Part shown: positions 48,130 to 59,554 of the stretch, piece after piece
Numbering within the stretch: the stretch's first letter is position 1
Layout of the letters: each line of letters opens with the position of its first letter
Source of the DNA: Taenia hydatigena
Taxonomy: Eukaryota > Platyhelminthes > Cestoda > Cyclophyllidea > Taeniidae
Direction: 5' to 3'
DNA length: 64,000 nt
Assembly (NCBI GenBank): GCA_036345935.2
Contig: JADWOT020001439.1
Span: 1-64,000, forward strand
The notes under the pieces: model-generated
The model's input: the letters and a program-made list of their open reading frames with translations, nothing else
Database searches by the model: none
Told to the model about the DNA's origin: nothing
Position numbers and translations under genes: made by a program

Positions 48130-50595
48130 CTAAATCAAGTTCAGCTCATTAATTACATGATAACTAACCTAAACAAATTTGAATCTGGTTCATCCACCCC
48201 GACTTACTGCAGAGCTGCGGGCGTGCCCATGCAAAGCCGGTCAAATCCAGAGCTAGCAATCAACGATGTGTTCGAATCCCTAATAACATTCTGAATTTCG
48301 ACGCTACCAGCTTCTGTCACTTGGATAACACAGCCAACACTTTATAATTATTAAGCACTAACTCCTGCATTGTGCCTCACTATGCTCCATTTACCCTACC
48401 CGTCTAGCACATTTGTAAAAGTGCCCGCGTGCGTTTACCCTTCGTTCATTGCAAATTATCGACCCCAGAATCCCGTCTTCTTTAGCCCCCCTTTTGTCAC
48501 TCTCGCCGCGAGAGCCTCCGCTAAAACTAACCTAACTAAAACCCATCTCTTCCTTTTTAGTCATTATTCCTGACCACTTTTGATGGAGTCTTTTTGCTTC
48601 TCATCCATTTTTTTCTGGCCCACTGCCCACCTGTACTTCAAACTTGCCCCTCGAACCCAATTGCACCTTTAATGATGTAGGCAAGACTAGACTGTAACCA
48701 TCATGTCGCCTGCCTTAACTTAACTCCTCATAATATTTAAGATTCATGATTCTCGTTCTTACTTCATTTTTAAGGCACTGCTTGAGGTACCCCTTCACAT
48801 TTGATCACATTGAATGCTTTTCGTTATTTGCAGTCTCTAGTCTGGTGAAACTTCCTCCTGCACATTACCTTATCACGTAAGCTTAGCTTTTGACCATTTA
48901 TGCAAGGCAGCCAAAGCACAACAGTAGCATGTATCCACCTTTTCTTAGTCGGATTGGGATGCATAAAACCCTATTTGCTGATTTCTTGCAATAATAATAG
49001 GGTTGCATTAAAATTTCGCATCATGTTTACATTTGTGTTTACAATCTTTTTGTCAAATAAAGTAAGCCTGTAACTGGCAATGTGATGCGAAGTAAAGGCT
49101 TGAATGCTCTGCGACATCCATTTATGCACCTGTCCAGGCCACTCCAAATTGAACCACTTTAACAACACATCGCCTATGATGCAGAAAAGGAATGCATCAG
49201 CACTGCCCCTCCATCAATGAAGATGGCAGACGAAAGTGTGTTCGAATGACAGCAGATGAATTGAATTAGTTCAGGGATAAATTATGCAGCAACGGTTAAC
49301 CAATCCCGACAAAAGTCCTCACAACTTCTTCTCACAGGACCATTGCGTCCTTTACTTGCATCTGCAGCTTCCAGACATCAATAAATTGGCATTGGCTACA
49401 ACAAAACTAACAGTTCTGTCAAATATGCGCAGAGCGTACTCACTCGTTAACAAGCATAATTGAAACTACAAGATCTGGGTCCCTCAATGAAGCCCAACGA
49501 AACTGCAACAACCGTTTTAATGGTTGCAACGTGAATTATCATATTTACATGACAGCCTGTTGTGTAAGTACACTCGTCATGTGATATACAAGCCATCAGC
49601 CTAGCTTGAGCGTTGAGGACTGTATCAAAGGAATCCAAACATTATTAGATATTCTGCTTCCCTATCACCCAGGGTAATACAACATGTTTCCACCAGTGCA
49701 GCATAGGATTCCATTCCGGTAAGCATCAGTGCATCAAAAATTTGTCGCATTCACTGGTATTGTTGTGGAAGAGTCTGGATTTTTGAACGAAGAGCTCGGC
49801 TTACCCTCAGTGCATGATTAAGCGCATTTGTGTCGAGTGGCAGCAATTAGCTGTCCTGATCCCTAACATGCTCACAGTCGCAAATCACCTTCGCCTTTTT
49901 GCAGCTAGCTATCTAATATGAATTGGGATAAATTTGCAAGTGTCAGTGCATTTAAAGGGCTACAACAATGGTCCACAAATAAACGCGTCCAAGTCTCACG
50001 CTTTTTTATGTCTTAAAGTTCTTAGAGATGCTAAAATATTGGTAAGATTGCGAATACTATGGTCTTAAAGTAAGGGTGAATGTGCTTACTTTACAAAATG
50101 TAGTAGTTACACGTGCAAACGCACGGCACTTGGATCAGCACAATGAGCAAATTTGAGTGCGGTCGCTTGCATCATTTCCAGAAATTTGACTCTAAATCCA
50201 AAGCAGAAAATTTTTTAGAGAAAGTGCAATCCACTATTTTTGGATGGAAGTAGATATTTCGACTTTGGTGAATTATGAGGTACATAGAGTGGCGCATCCA
50301 ATTTACACGTTCAATTTAGGTTAGCGCGTACGCCATCGAGACTATGCATGCCATTTTAGATCATTCTTCTCTTTTCTCCTCTTTCCTTCCTCCACCCTTA
50401 CTAAAGGAAAAAGTTGGTTGCCGCTAGACACTAATACTATAATAAGGAAGGACGAAGGTGTCTCGGGCTCTGGAGTGCAATTCCATCGCTCCGCGACCAG
50501 ATTAAAATTGTCATCCCGCCTCTTGCAATCATATTCGAGCAACTCAGATTCGCTGTATTTAAAATGAAACATTGTATTTTGAGCAAATGGTTCTG
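48130..50595 (-). repeat. Left arm of 5-kb palindrome (block A)
   Basis: In reverse complement this follows 50762-53240 along its entire length. Checkpoints, given as left position and right position of the reverse complement: 'gctccatttaccctacccgt' 48383/52976; 'attattcctgaccacttttga' split at 48563/52797; 'ggaatgcatcagcactg' 49188/52168; 'ttccagacatcaataaattgg' split at 49371/51985; 'gcttgagcgttgaggactg' 49603/51754; 'gcacggcacttggatcagca' 50121/51258; 'tgcctcttgcaatcatattc' region 50517/50840. The arms differ at roughly one base in five by eye, plus small indels. Confidence 0.95.
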
Positions 50596-50761
50596 AAGCT
50601 GTGAAGTTGTCAATTTTCAAGCCACTCTATATACACTACGCCCACCTACACTAACTCAAGCTTGACCCATCCATCCAGGAGGCTGAGCACGCAGATTCAA
50701 GCACTCGCCATGATGCGTAGTTGGATGAGGAACGTTTGTTCTCAGCGTCTGTGTTGCGGGT

Positions 50762-53240
50762 AGAACTATTTACTCAAAGCTCAATGCCTCATTTTAAATG
50801 CAACGAATTTGAATTACTCAAATATGATTGTAATACTTATGCTCCTTAATTGTGTTTGTAGGCAAGAGGCGGGAGGACAATTTTATTCTGGTCGCGGACT
50901 TACGGAATTGCACTCCAGAGCCCGAGACACCTTCGTCCTACCTTATAATAGTATAAGTGCCTAGAGACAACCAACTTTCTCCTTTAGTAAGGGTGGAAGA
51001 AGGGAAGAGGAGGAAAGAGAAGAACGATCTGCAATGTCATGCATATTCCCATTGATGTGTGTGTTAACCTAAATTAAACGTGTAAATTGGATGCGTCACT
51101 CTATGCGCCTCATAACTCACCAAAATAGAAATATCTGCTTGCATCTAAAAATTGTAAAGTACGCTCTCCCTGAAAAATTTTCTGCTTTGGATTTAGAGTC
51201 AAATTTCTGGAAATGATGCAAGCGACCGCACTCAAATTTGCTCATTGTGCTGATCCAAGTGCCGTGCGTTTGCACGTGCAACTACTACATTTTGTGAAGC
51301 AAGCACATTCACCCTTACTTCATAGCAATAATATCTGCAATTTTACCAATATTTCAGCATGTCTGAGAATTTCGAGATTTACAAGAGCGTGGTATTTGGA
51401 CTCGTTTATTTGTAAAATATTGTTGCAGCCCTTGCCAATTCTTCCCAATTCATATCAGATGGCTAGCTGTAAAACGGCAAAGATGATTTGCGACTATGAG
51501 CGCGTTAGGGAGCAGGACAGCTAATTGCTGCCACTCGACACAAATGCGCTTAATCATGCACTGAGGGTAAGCCGAGCTCTTCGTCTGGAAATCAAGATTC
51601 TTCCAAAACACACCCTTGAATGCGATAAGTTAATGATGCACTGGTGCTTAGTGGAATGGAATTCTATGTTGGATCGGTGGATACATGTGGCATCACCTTG
51701 GGTCACGGCGGAAGCAGAATATCTGATAATGTTTAGGTTCCGATGCTTCAGTCCTCAACGCTCAAGCTAGGTTGTTATCTTGTAGATCACACGATGAGTG
51801 TACCAAAACAAGATACGGTCATGTAATATATCATTTCACGTTGCAACCATTCAAATGGTAGTTGCAGTTTCATTGGGCTTCATTGAGGGACCCAGATCTT
51901 GTAGTTTCACTTATACCTGTTAATAATTGAGTAAGCTCCACACATATTTGTCATCATTGTTATTTTTGTTGTAGCCAATATCAACGTATTGATGTCTGGA
52001 AGCTGCAGATGTAAGTAAATAACGCAATTGTCCTGTGAGAAGAAGCTTTGATGACTTTTCTCGGGACCGGTTAACCATTGTTGCACAATTAATATCAGAG
52101 CTAATTCAATTCATCCGCTGTCATTCGACCACACTTTCGTCTGCCTTCTTCATTGATGGATGGGAAGTGCTAATGCACTCCTTTTCTGCATCACGGGCGA
52201 TGTATTGTTAAGGTGGTTTAATTTGGAGTGGCCAGGGCGGATGCATAAATGGATGTCGCGGAACATTCAATCCTTTGCTTTGCATCACTTGGTCAGTTGT
52301 AGGTTTAATTTTATTTGACGAAGTGATTGTGAATACAAATGTAAGCATGAGACGAAATTCTAACAAAACTTTATTATTAATGGAAAAACATCAGCAAATT
52401 GGGTTTTGTGCATCCAAATCTGACTAAGAAAAGGTGAATACATATTATTGTTGCACTTTGGCTGTCCTGCACAAAAGGACAAAAGCTAAGCTTGCACGAT
52501 GAGGCAATGTGCAGGAGGAAGTTTTACCAGACTAGAGACTACAAACAACGAAAACTTTGGATACGACTAAATGTGAATGGGCACCTCAAGCAGTACCTTA
52601 AAAACGAAGCAAGAAGAGGAATTATGAACCTCAAATATTTTGAGGAGTTAAGTTGAAGCAGGCAACATGATGGTTACAGTCCAGTCTTGTCTACATCATT
52701 AAAAGTGCAATTGTGTTTGAGGGGTGAGGTTAAATACAAGCGAGCAGTGAGCCATAAACAAATGGATGAGAGGCAAGCAGACTCCATCAAAAAGTGGTCA
52801 GGAATAATGACTCAAAATGAAGAGATGGAATTATGCTAGGTTGGTTTTGGCGGAGACTATCGAGGCAAGGGTGACAAAAGGGAGACTAAAGGAGGCGCGA
52901 TTCTGGGGTCGACAATTTCCAATGAACGAAGGGTAAACGCACGCGGGCGCCTCTACATATGCGCTAGACGGGTAGAGTAAATGGAGCATGGTGAGGCACA
53001 ACGCAGGCGTTGGTGCTTAATAATTATAAAGTATTGGCTTAGTGCTATCCAAGTGACAGAACTTGGTAGTTTCGGAGTTCAACATGTTATTGGGGAGTCG
53101 AACACATCGTTGACTGCTGGCACTGCATTTGACCGGCTTCGCATGAGCACGTCTACAGCTCTACAGTTAGGCGAGGTGGATGAATTAGATCCAAATTTGA
53201 TTAAGATAGCGTGTAATTAATGAGATGAACTTGTTTAAAA
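50762..53240 (+). repeat. Right arm of 5-kb palindrome (block A)
   Basis: This is the inverted partner of 48130-50595, with a spacer of about 165 bases (50596-50761). A fragment of block A occurs also at 1-322 and at 56205-56675. None of the frames in the arms (for example 51213-51524, 103 codons) is kept in the partner arm, so I see no coding function. If transcribed through the centre, the RNA could fold into a long imperfect hairpin. Confidence 0.95.
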
Positions 53241-53874
53241 TCCGCAATCTCAAAGCTAAAGCTCCTGATTTGGTAAAAATAATCCTGATTAAACTCATAT
53301 TAAAACACCTAGCGTTCTTAGCCGTAATCCCAACCCCACACTGCTCGAACTGGAACCGATCTCGTCGGAAGATATGGTAGGTGAATAAACTGCTACGCAA
53401 GTGTAATTTTGGTATACTCATCTTAATAACATGGTTTGAAATGCTATGTACGTACTTAAACCTGCATTCCAACGACTGACCACGTACTTCGTGTCTGATG
53501 CACACCTATAACTGTGCGTCAGTAGAAGCTTACTTGGATCTTTGCAATGCCTGCGATTGACTGTCAGCATGTGGATGCCCCCTTCATGCTCTATCATCAC
53601 CTGAAAAACAGGTAGATAAGTGTAGCTGACATCAGCGTACGAATTGACAGACAGGTAAAACAAGTAGCAGTGGTCATTAAGCTCGAGGAGGCGCTCATAA
53701 TTATAAAGGCAGTTTGTAAAATACAATCATCTGAATGCTGCGAATGGCGCAAAGTAGAACCGTTTCCAGCTGTCTGTCCAATTTTAACTGCCTCTATCCA
53801 GGCTAGTGGATGCGTCGGTGAGGTTTCCCAAAATGAGACACTCAGCCAGCACTGAAAGTGATTTTAAGAAGCCC
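53241..53874. other. No recognised feature
   Basis: This lies between the palindrome and the next inverted repeat. Overlapping minus-strand frames of just over 100 codons (53185-53505 and 53418-53726) lack recognisable domains. Confidence 0.45.
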
Positions 53875-54205
53875 TCAAAGTTGGCCACATTTCAGCACGG
53901 TGCATCCAACAACACCATTCTCACTCTTTTCTGAAATCAATTGATCAGCACAATCGAAATCATCATAGATATCATAATCACTGTTCGGAATGCTACAACT
54001 TGGTGTCCTTTAACAGCTGGAAGCCTCTTTAATCAAAATGACTCTATGCTAGTGCTTCTAGAAAATGAGTTACATTACAATGTGCTTTGAACACAAAAAT
54101 GGCAATTTTAGTGCAATCATTTGTTCGTTCCATGCACCCATCTGTAATAAGACTATCTTCGTATTTCCAAGACGTCGTGAGCAGGTTCACAAAAGCCTGT
54201 AGAAC
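53875..54205 (-). repeat. Left arm of third inverted repeat
   Basis: In reverse complement this matches 55925-56205. Checkpoints: 'cggaatgctacaact' (53986; reverse complement near 56075), 'aaaatggcaattttagt' (54096; reverse complement near 56025) and 'cacaaaagcc/t' (54190; reverse complement near 55935). The inner end coincides with the start of a block B piece. Confidence 0.85.
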
Positions 54206-54815
54206 AGATTTTAAAGACAGTGCATCATTGCATTCGCTAGTCATTTTACGATCCACATCGTCCTTACAAAACTTACAATAAGGAGTACAAGATTTGAATG
54301 CTAACAAGGCGGATTACGTTCCAGTGATTTATTCCCTTATAATATGGGTGGAACTTTTGTGTCAAGGATGGCCCGCTTAATTTCTTGTCGGATTTCCTCA
54401 AATGAAGGTCAACGTTCCAGTTGTGCTATCCAGCAAGATTTATTGGTGCAGTAAGCTTCGGTAAAGCAGTGTGCAGTGGTGGAGAAAGGAGACTTGCCTG
54501 AGATGGTAAATGTGAAGTGGAACTTTCCTGTGCCCTTTGCATCGCCGTCTGCAAATGGCGAAACGTAGGGAAAGCAATTGCGATTTGGGCATGTCTTTAC
54601 GTGGTAAGGATCTCACTGATCGCTAAGCCTAATGTCCATTCTACAACACACAGAAGTATACAAGAAGGATCTCAGTGAGTTTCTAGGTCGCTTGCAGCTA
54701 GCCAGAGGAGGCAGCCTGGTTGTGAGCCTAGGCAACTAAGTGGTTTCAGAGGCGCCAATCGATAGCAACTGATCGTCCATTGTGTATCCGTTTGTTATGA
54801 AGGCGGATCAGTATT
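54205..54815. repeat. Block B pieces in two orientations
   Basis: The first part (54205-54460) is inverted relative to 4380-4640 and closely matches 685-940 in the same orientation, including 'gaatgctaacaaggcggattacgttccagtgattta' (split around 54297 and 774). Its minus strand reads CTPYCKFCKDDVD in frame with KSVLQ. The second part (54460-54815) is in plus orientation and matches 5110-5490 ('agaggaggcagcctggttgtgagccta' region near 54703). Two opposite block B pieces therefore meet near 54460. Confidence 0.82.
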
Positions 54816-55924
54816 TGCAAGCATTATAGCTTCTAAGCTGCTAGTATCATTAATAAAATTAAATTTACGTTTTTTGTATACCTTTCAGCAAAATTTCGTC
54901 GGAATGAAGACAGTATTAGATGCTGTGACTTAAAATGGGCAATTGCTCCATTTCGTCACATGCAAATGACTCGTGCCACTCAAGAGGCAAGGACGATCGG
55001 CCATTATGGCTCGTGCCGCAGATGCATTAAATGGGGTAAATGCAAGCTAAAAAAGACGAGATAAGTGTATTAAAATGGAGGCAGTTATCTGAACCGAATC
55101 TGTGGTGTGACGGTCGTAGAGCAGTCGCTAGGAGGCACATCTTCACATCTGAATTTCGAAATCACTTGTTTCTTTGCAGATTTCAGCTCTGACTTGATGG
55201 CATGAACAGAAAACGAGACCAATGGGCACTCAGCTCCTCTGTGCGTCAAAGGAACCGGTCATTAACTTCACATTGCTCGATTCAGTAATTTCCCAGTGTT
55301 TCGCATGCTAGTGTGAATAAAGCTAAGGGATGGGCAAAATTTCATCCTCTGCATTATCATGCAAGTATGTTTACAGATTATTTATTCATTTCGTATTTGT
55401 AAATTGCAAGACAATACTGTTTCCAGCTAGGTCTTGTTTGCGCTTACGTAACTAACAGTGTCAACATTTCCATCGCAACACACTGGATTTACTTTTGCCT
55501 TCATTTCGCAGTGTAATCAAATTGGCCTCTGCTTTGCAGCCTCTCTTGCTTTGATGCTGGCATATTATGTGCCAAGTAAGCCCTAACCACATCTAGTTGT
55601 GCGCGTCCCTCTGTTGATTAGAAGCACCGTCGTCAAGCCTTAGGTGCTGAAGTTTGCATTACATAAACTAGTGTTGTACTTTTACTACCTTGCAAAAGAG
55701 GTTATCGAACAGAACTGATGAGGCGACTTTCAAAACAGACCCACATTTTTCATGGTTCAGACTAGCAGCAATACCACACGTACAGTCAAAATTGCGTATG
55801 ATAATTTAACTGCAAGTCACTTCCTCTACCTCAAGGATACCAAGGCTACAAATGATGCGTCAAGCAGGCAAATAAGGCATAGGCTAATTAAATTCCATTA
55901 CCAACAATGCACTCTGAGAGCCAA
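54816..55924. other. No recognised feature
   Basis: This is the spacer of the third inverted repeat. One 77-codon frame (55752-55985) extends into the right arm without a counterpart in the left arm. Confidence 0.45.
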
Positions 55925-56205
55925 GTGCCATTTTGATTTCAGCTTTTGTGAAGCTGTTCACAACGTCTCGTCAATACGAAAATAGCTCAATAACAGATGG
56001 GTGGGTAAACGAACAAATTTGTGGACTAAAGTTGCCATTTTTTGTGTTCAAAACATACTAGAAATAAACTGCTTCAAAGTTGTAGCATTCCGAATTGTGA
56101 TTATGATTTCTATGATAATTTTGATTGCACTGATTATTCGTTTTTAGAAAAGACTGGGGATGGTGTAGTGGGATATACCGCGCTGACATGTGGCCATCTT
56201 TGAAG
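55925..56205 (+). repeat. Right arm of third inverted repeat
   Basis: This is the inverted partner of 53875-54205. Its outer end, near 'gtggccatctttgaagg' (56191), joins directly to a block A fragment. Confidence 0.85.
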
Positions 56206-56675
56206 GTGCCCTCTTGTGTATGCCTTTCGTTAGTTGCAAATTATCGACCCCAGAATCGCGCCTCCTTTAGTCTCCCTTTTGTCACCCTTGCCTCGATAGT
56301 CTCCGCCAAAACCAACCTAGCATAATTCCATCTCTTCATTTTGAGTCATTATTCCTGACCACTTTTTGATGGAGTCTGCTTGCCTCTCATCCATTTGTTT
56401 ATGGCTCACTGCTCGCTTGTATTTAACCTCACCCCTCAAACACAATTGCACTTTTAATGATGTAGACAAGACTGGACTGTAACCATCATGTTGCCTGCTT
56501 CAACTTAACTCCTCAAAATATTTGAGGTTCATAATTCCTCTTCTTGCTTCGTTTTTAAGGTACTGCTTGAGGTGTCCATTCACATTTAGTCGTATCGAAA
56601 GTTTTCGTTATTTGTAGTCTCTAGTCTGGTGAAACTTCCTCCTGCGCACTACCTCATCGCGTAAACTAATGCATT
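56205..56675 (-). repeat. Block A, third copy (fragment)
   Basis: This matches 48420-48890 in direct orientation and 52480-52930 in inverted orientation. It is clearly closer to the right arm: the stretch corresponding to 52795-52900 is nearly identical in reverse complement, while the left arm differs at many of these positions. It breaks off at about 56675. Confidence 0.9.
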
Positions 56676-56774
56676 ACTCCTTCTATTTCGTCCTAAACCA
56701 ACCCACTGCATTAATGGACGATGTGGACTCTTTTAAGCAACATTGTGTAATGCATGTATTCAAGGCTTCTTCAC

Positions 56775-57030
56775 ACTTTACTCAATGTCTTCATGGACCG
56801 AATAATGGGGGACATGCTTGAGCGTGTAAAGCTTCCCTTCTCCTCCATAGGACATGGAGACAGGCCCACTGTGCTATCTCCACTAAATTGATCATCCAAA
56901 TTTTTGCCAACTGTTGCACCAAATGCAAAAACTATCTGATAAATTGGAAAACAGAGGAAATGGGAGACCACCCACGTCCTCGAACATCTTTCGCATGCAG
57001 TCCAACGTTTGCCACATGGAGCCTGCCGTA
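56775..57030 (-). repeat. Block I, inverted copy
   Basis: In reverse complement this matches 18000-18230 and 27110-27350, for example 'ccatgtcctatggaggagaa' (reverse complement near 56843; compare 18172) and 'gatgtggcaaac'-like near 57010. The minus strand keeps SMWQTLD and KMFEDVGG before stops. The plus-strand neighbourhood to 57100 is unrecognised. Confidence 0.8.
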
Positions 57031-59554
57031 CCGTTAAATTTGACCTATGCGACTGATACTCAGCTGGTGGTATGAAAGAATCGACTGGGTGGTAGCGGTT
57101 TCATTGTGAGTGATGGAAAAGGCACAGCTCATTCCATTATATCATGCATCCATATGCATGTTGCAAAGGTTTATCAAGCATTCTTTGAACAAGCAATAAG
57201 AGAAATAGCTCCTTATTTGACTCAACCATTTTCTGTTTATGGGCAGCCAAGTGGAAAAACAAAAGAGACTTTGCCTAAAGTAGAACGATTTCATTCGGCA
57301 GAAATATATCCTCAAATCCTTCAGTCTAAAATCAGCATAAAGATCTGGAATGTTTCGTGTTTTGCAGCCTAAATTGGCGCATCTGCAAGTGCTGGATACA
57401 AATTTCTTTAGTCTCTGGTGTGATTCATTAATCTGAGTCATCGCTGATATCAGCACTTCAAAATGCAGATGAACAGAGCCACATAATGCGACATATTAAG
57501 ATTTTAGTAGAAGCTAAATAATTAATGGAAGAAAAGAATCGTCTCTTTTCTTTTACCACTTTACATGCTCAGGAAGTCACATGCACTTTCCCTTTGTGAT
57601 TTATTGGCCATATCCTTCGTCCACATTGTCAAATTGCACCGCATGCCTTTGCGCCGCTCTCAAAACACTCTGGTGCCTTGAACAAACATTTACTATTGCT
57701 ATTGGTCTTCAGATCATCCGCGCAATGACCAATGCGAAGTGCGGCTACAAATAAGATTGAATAGATATCGAATACTGTGACCATTTGAAATAGGAAGGGT
57801 CAGCTGAAAGGCAAAAGAACCCGCCAACATTTTTAACAGTTATTAACGCTTAATTATAGCCGCGATCCCAGAATTCTCCGCCGCTGTTATTCGCCGGGAG
57901 GGTTGTGCTTGCCTAATTAGGCCAGTGACCAGCACAACATCCACAACGCCACTAGACATCCAAAGACCCTTAATGAAAAATATTAAAAAGAGAAGAGTGG
58001 AACAATAAGCATAGGGATGCAACAGAAAAACACAACAAAAGGGAAACATTTAACTTGGAAGCATGCCAACTATAATGCCGCATAGCGAAACCCGCGAGCT
58101 AAGTTAGTGATCAATTCAGCGGCCAAGAAACGTAATTGCGAACAATGGGCAGAGAAAGCAAGCAGTTCAGAAGGCAAATAACAATATAATGGACTCTTGG
58201 ACAGGGTTCCAGTACCCCTCAAACGTGCAGGCAATATCTAACAGAGGTAATTAATAAAAATGAATAAAATCTCTAAGAATAATTCACTTTATTAAGTTGA
58301 ATGTCGCACGTATCGGTCATGCAATGATAAGACTAATTCGGTGCATAATTTGACTAGGTATCTCAACACGCAATGTGGTTGGATTCTGAGTATCATTGTC
58401 ATCGCAAAGTCATTACATGTGTGGTACAGATTGAAAAGTATTTAAGGTTTGGGAGAAATCTAGGAACATATCCTCGTCTGCTTTAAATTGTATGTGTGTG
58501 CATAATTTAGGCTGTTGTGGTACCTTTGTACATTTGAGACGCTGAGATTAGACCGCATCTCTTACGAAGTTCGGTGTTTTCAAAGGCTGCTACATCAGGT
58601 GAGAGGTGATGAAAATTGCTGACAAGCTGAGGTAACCGCGAAGTACGCCAGTAGGGGCGGAGCAGGAGGTGAGCCTTCAGCAAGAATAGTGCCAGATCTT
58701 CGTAAGTGGAAGTGAAGGCTTAAAGTTTATTTGGATGAAGGCCTGAGGGAAATGGAGTGGAGGTAGTAGTATTCACATCCTTGGTGGGCCCGAGAGTCCA
58801 AGGGGGATATGTCACAATCGACCGTGCAGAGCTTCCCAACTGGGAGGCATTGTGCATAGAGGAATTTGAAAAATTGCCTTTGAGACCATTATTATGGTTG
58901 TGGCATGGTGTGTTTTGTCTTACTCCCTTTCTTCTCTATCCTACTAAATGCGGTAGTGCGTACCTTCTCGACACAACGAGTCAGCAAGTGAGCCCACCTC
59001 GTTGAAGAAGCACTGATTCCTATTGTGAGTTATTTTGTCCTATCTTGCCTTCATAACAAATGGGATGCAAACGTGTAGATGCATGCGTGATAACCCAAGG
59101 CCTCATCAACACGATCACCATTGGCACCACCACCACAAAAATACTAAGTTCAATCTACGAACAGCATACGTTCCAAACAACGCAGTCCCAACAGTGATCG
59201 ATAAAGGTGTACAGACTTCAATAGCGTGTCATCAAAATGGAATCAGAAGGAGGGCGATCACTGTTGAACCTCCATTATCGCATGCGATGCCCACCTGCTG
59301 ACTGTCTTTGCTACTGACATTTTTTGTAATTGCTACTGGTTCGACGCTAAGTAGAGGTTGCGCGTCGAGGTGGACATCCGATAGGATATTGGCAAAGGTT
59401 GGGGACTTGCAGACAGGCGGAGACCGCAGTAAGAAGATGGAGAGGAGAAGGAGGGGCACACTCATCAACATCTAATTTGTAAATGAAGTGCTCTGTCCCT
59501 TAATCAAAAGGACAGTGGTGTTATTTATAACCTAACGTTGCAAAATGCGCGACC
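57031..59554. other. Long stretch without recognised features
   Basis: I found no block copies. The longest frames (57106-57372 plus, 57142-57456 minus, 58757-59005 plus, 59035-59301 plus) are under 105 codons. The last is His-rich (HQHDHHWHHHH), which comes from a short CAC/CAT-rich stretch. None has a recognisable domain. Confidence 0.45.

Noticed and set aside
48265..48285. TTCGAATCC, a tRNA T-arm-like string
   Set aside because: No flanking stem pairs, no anticodon or D arm; the opposite palindrome arm does not conserve it as a T-arm.
57106..57456. Overlapping frames of 88 and 104 codons on both strands
   Set aside because: Mutually exclusive, without domains or copies.
59035..59301. 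His-rich frame (HHWHHHH)
   Set aside because: It arises from a short CAC/CAT-rich run; nothing else supports a protein.
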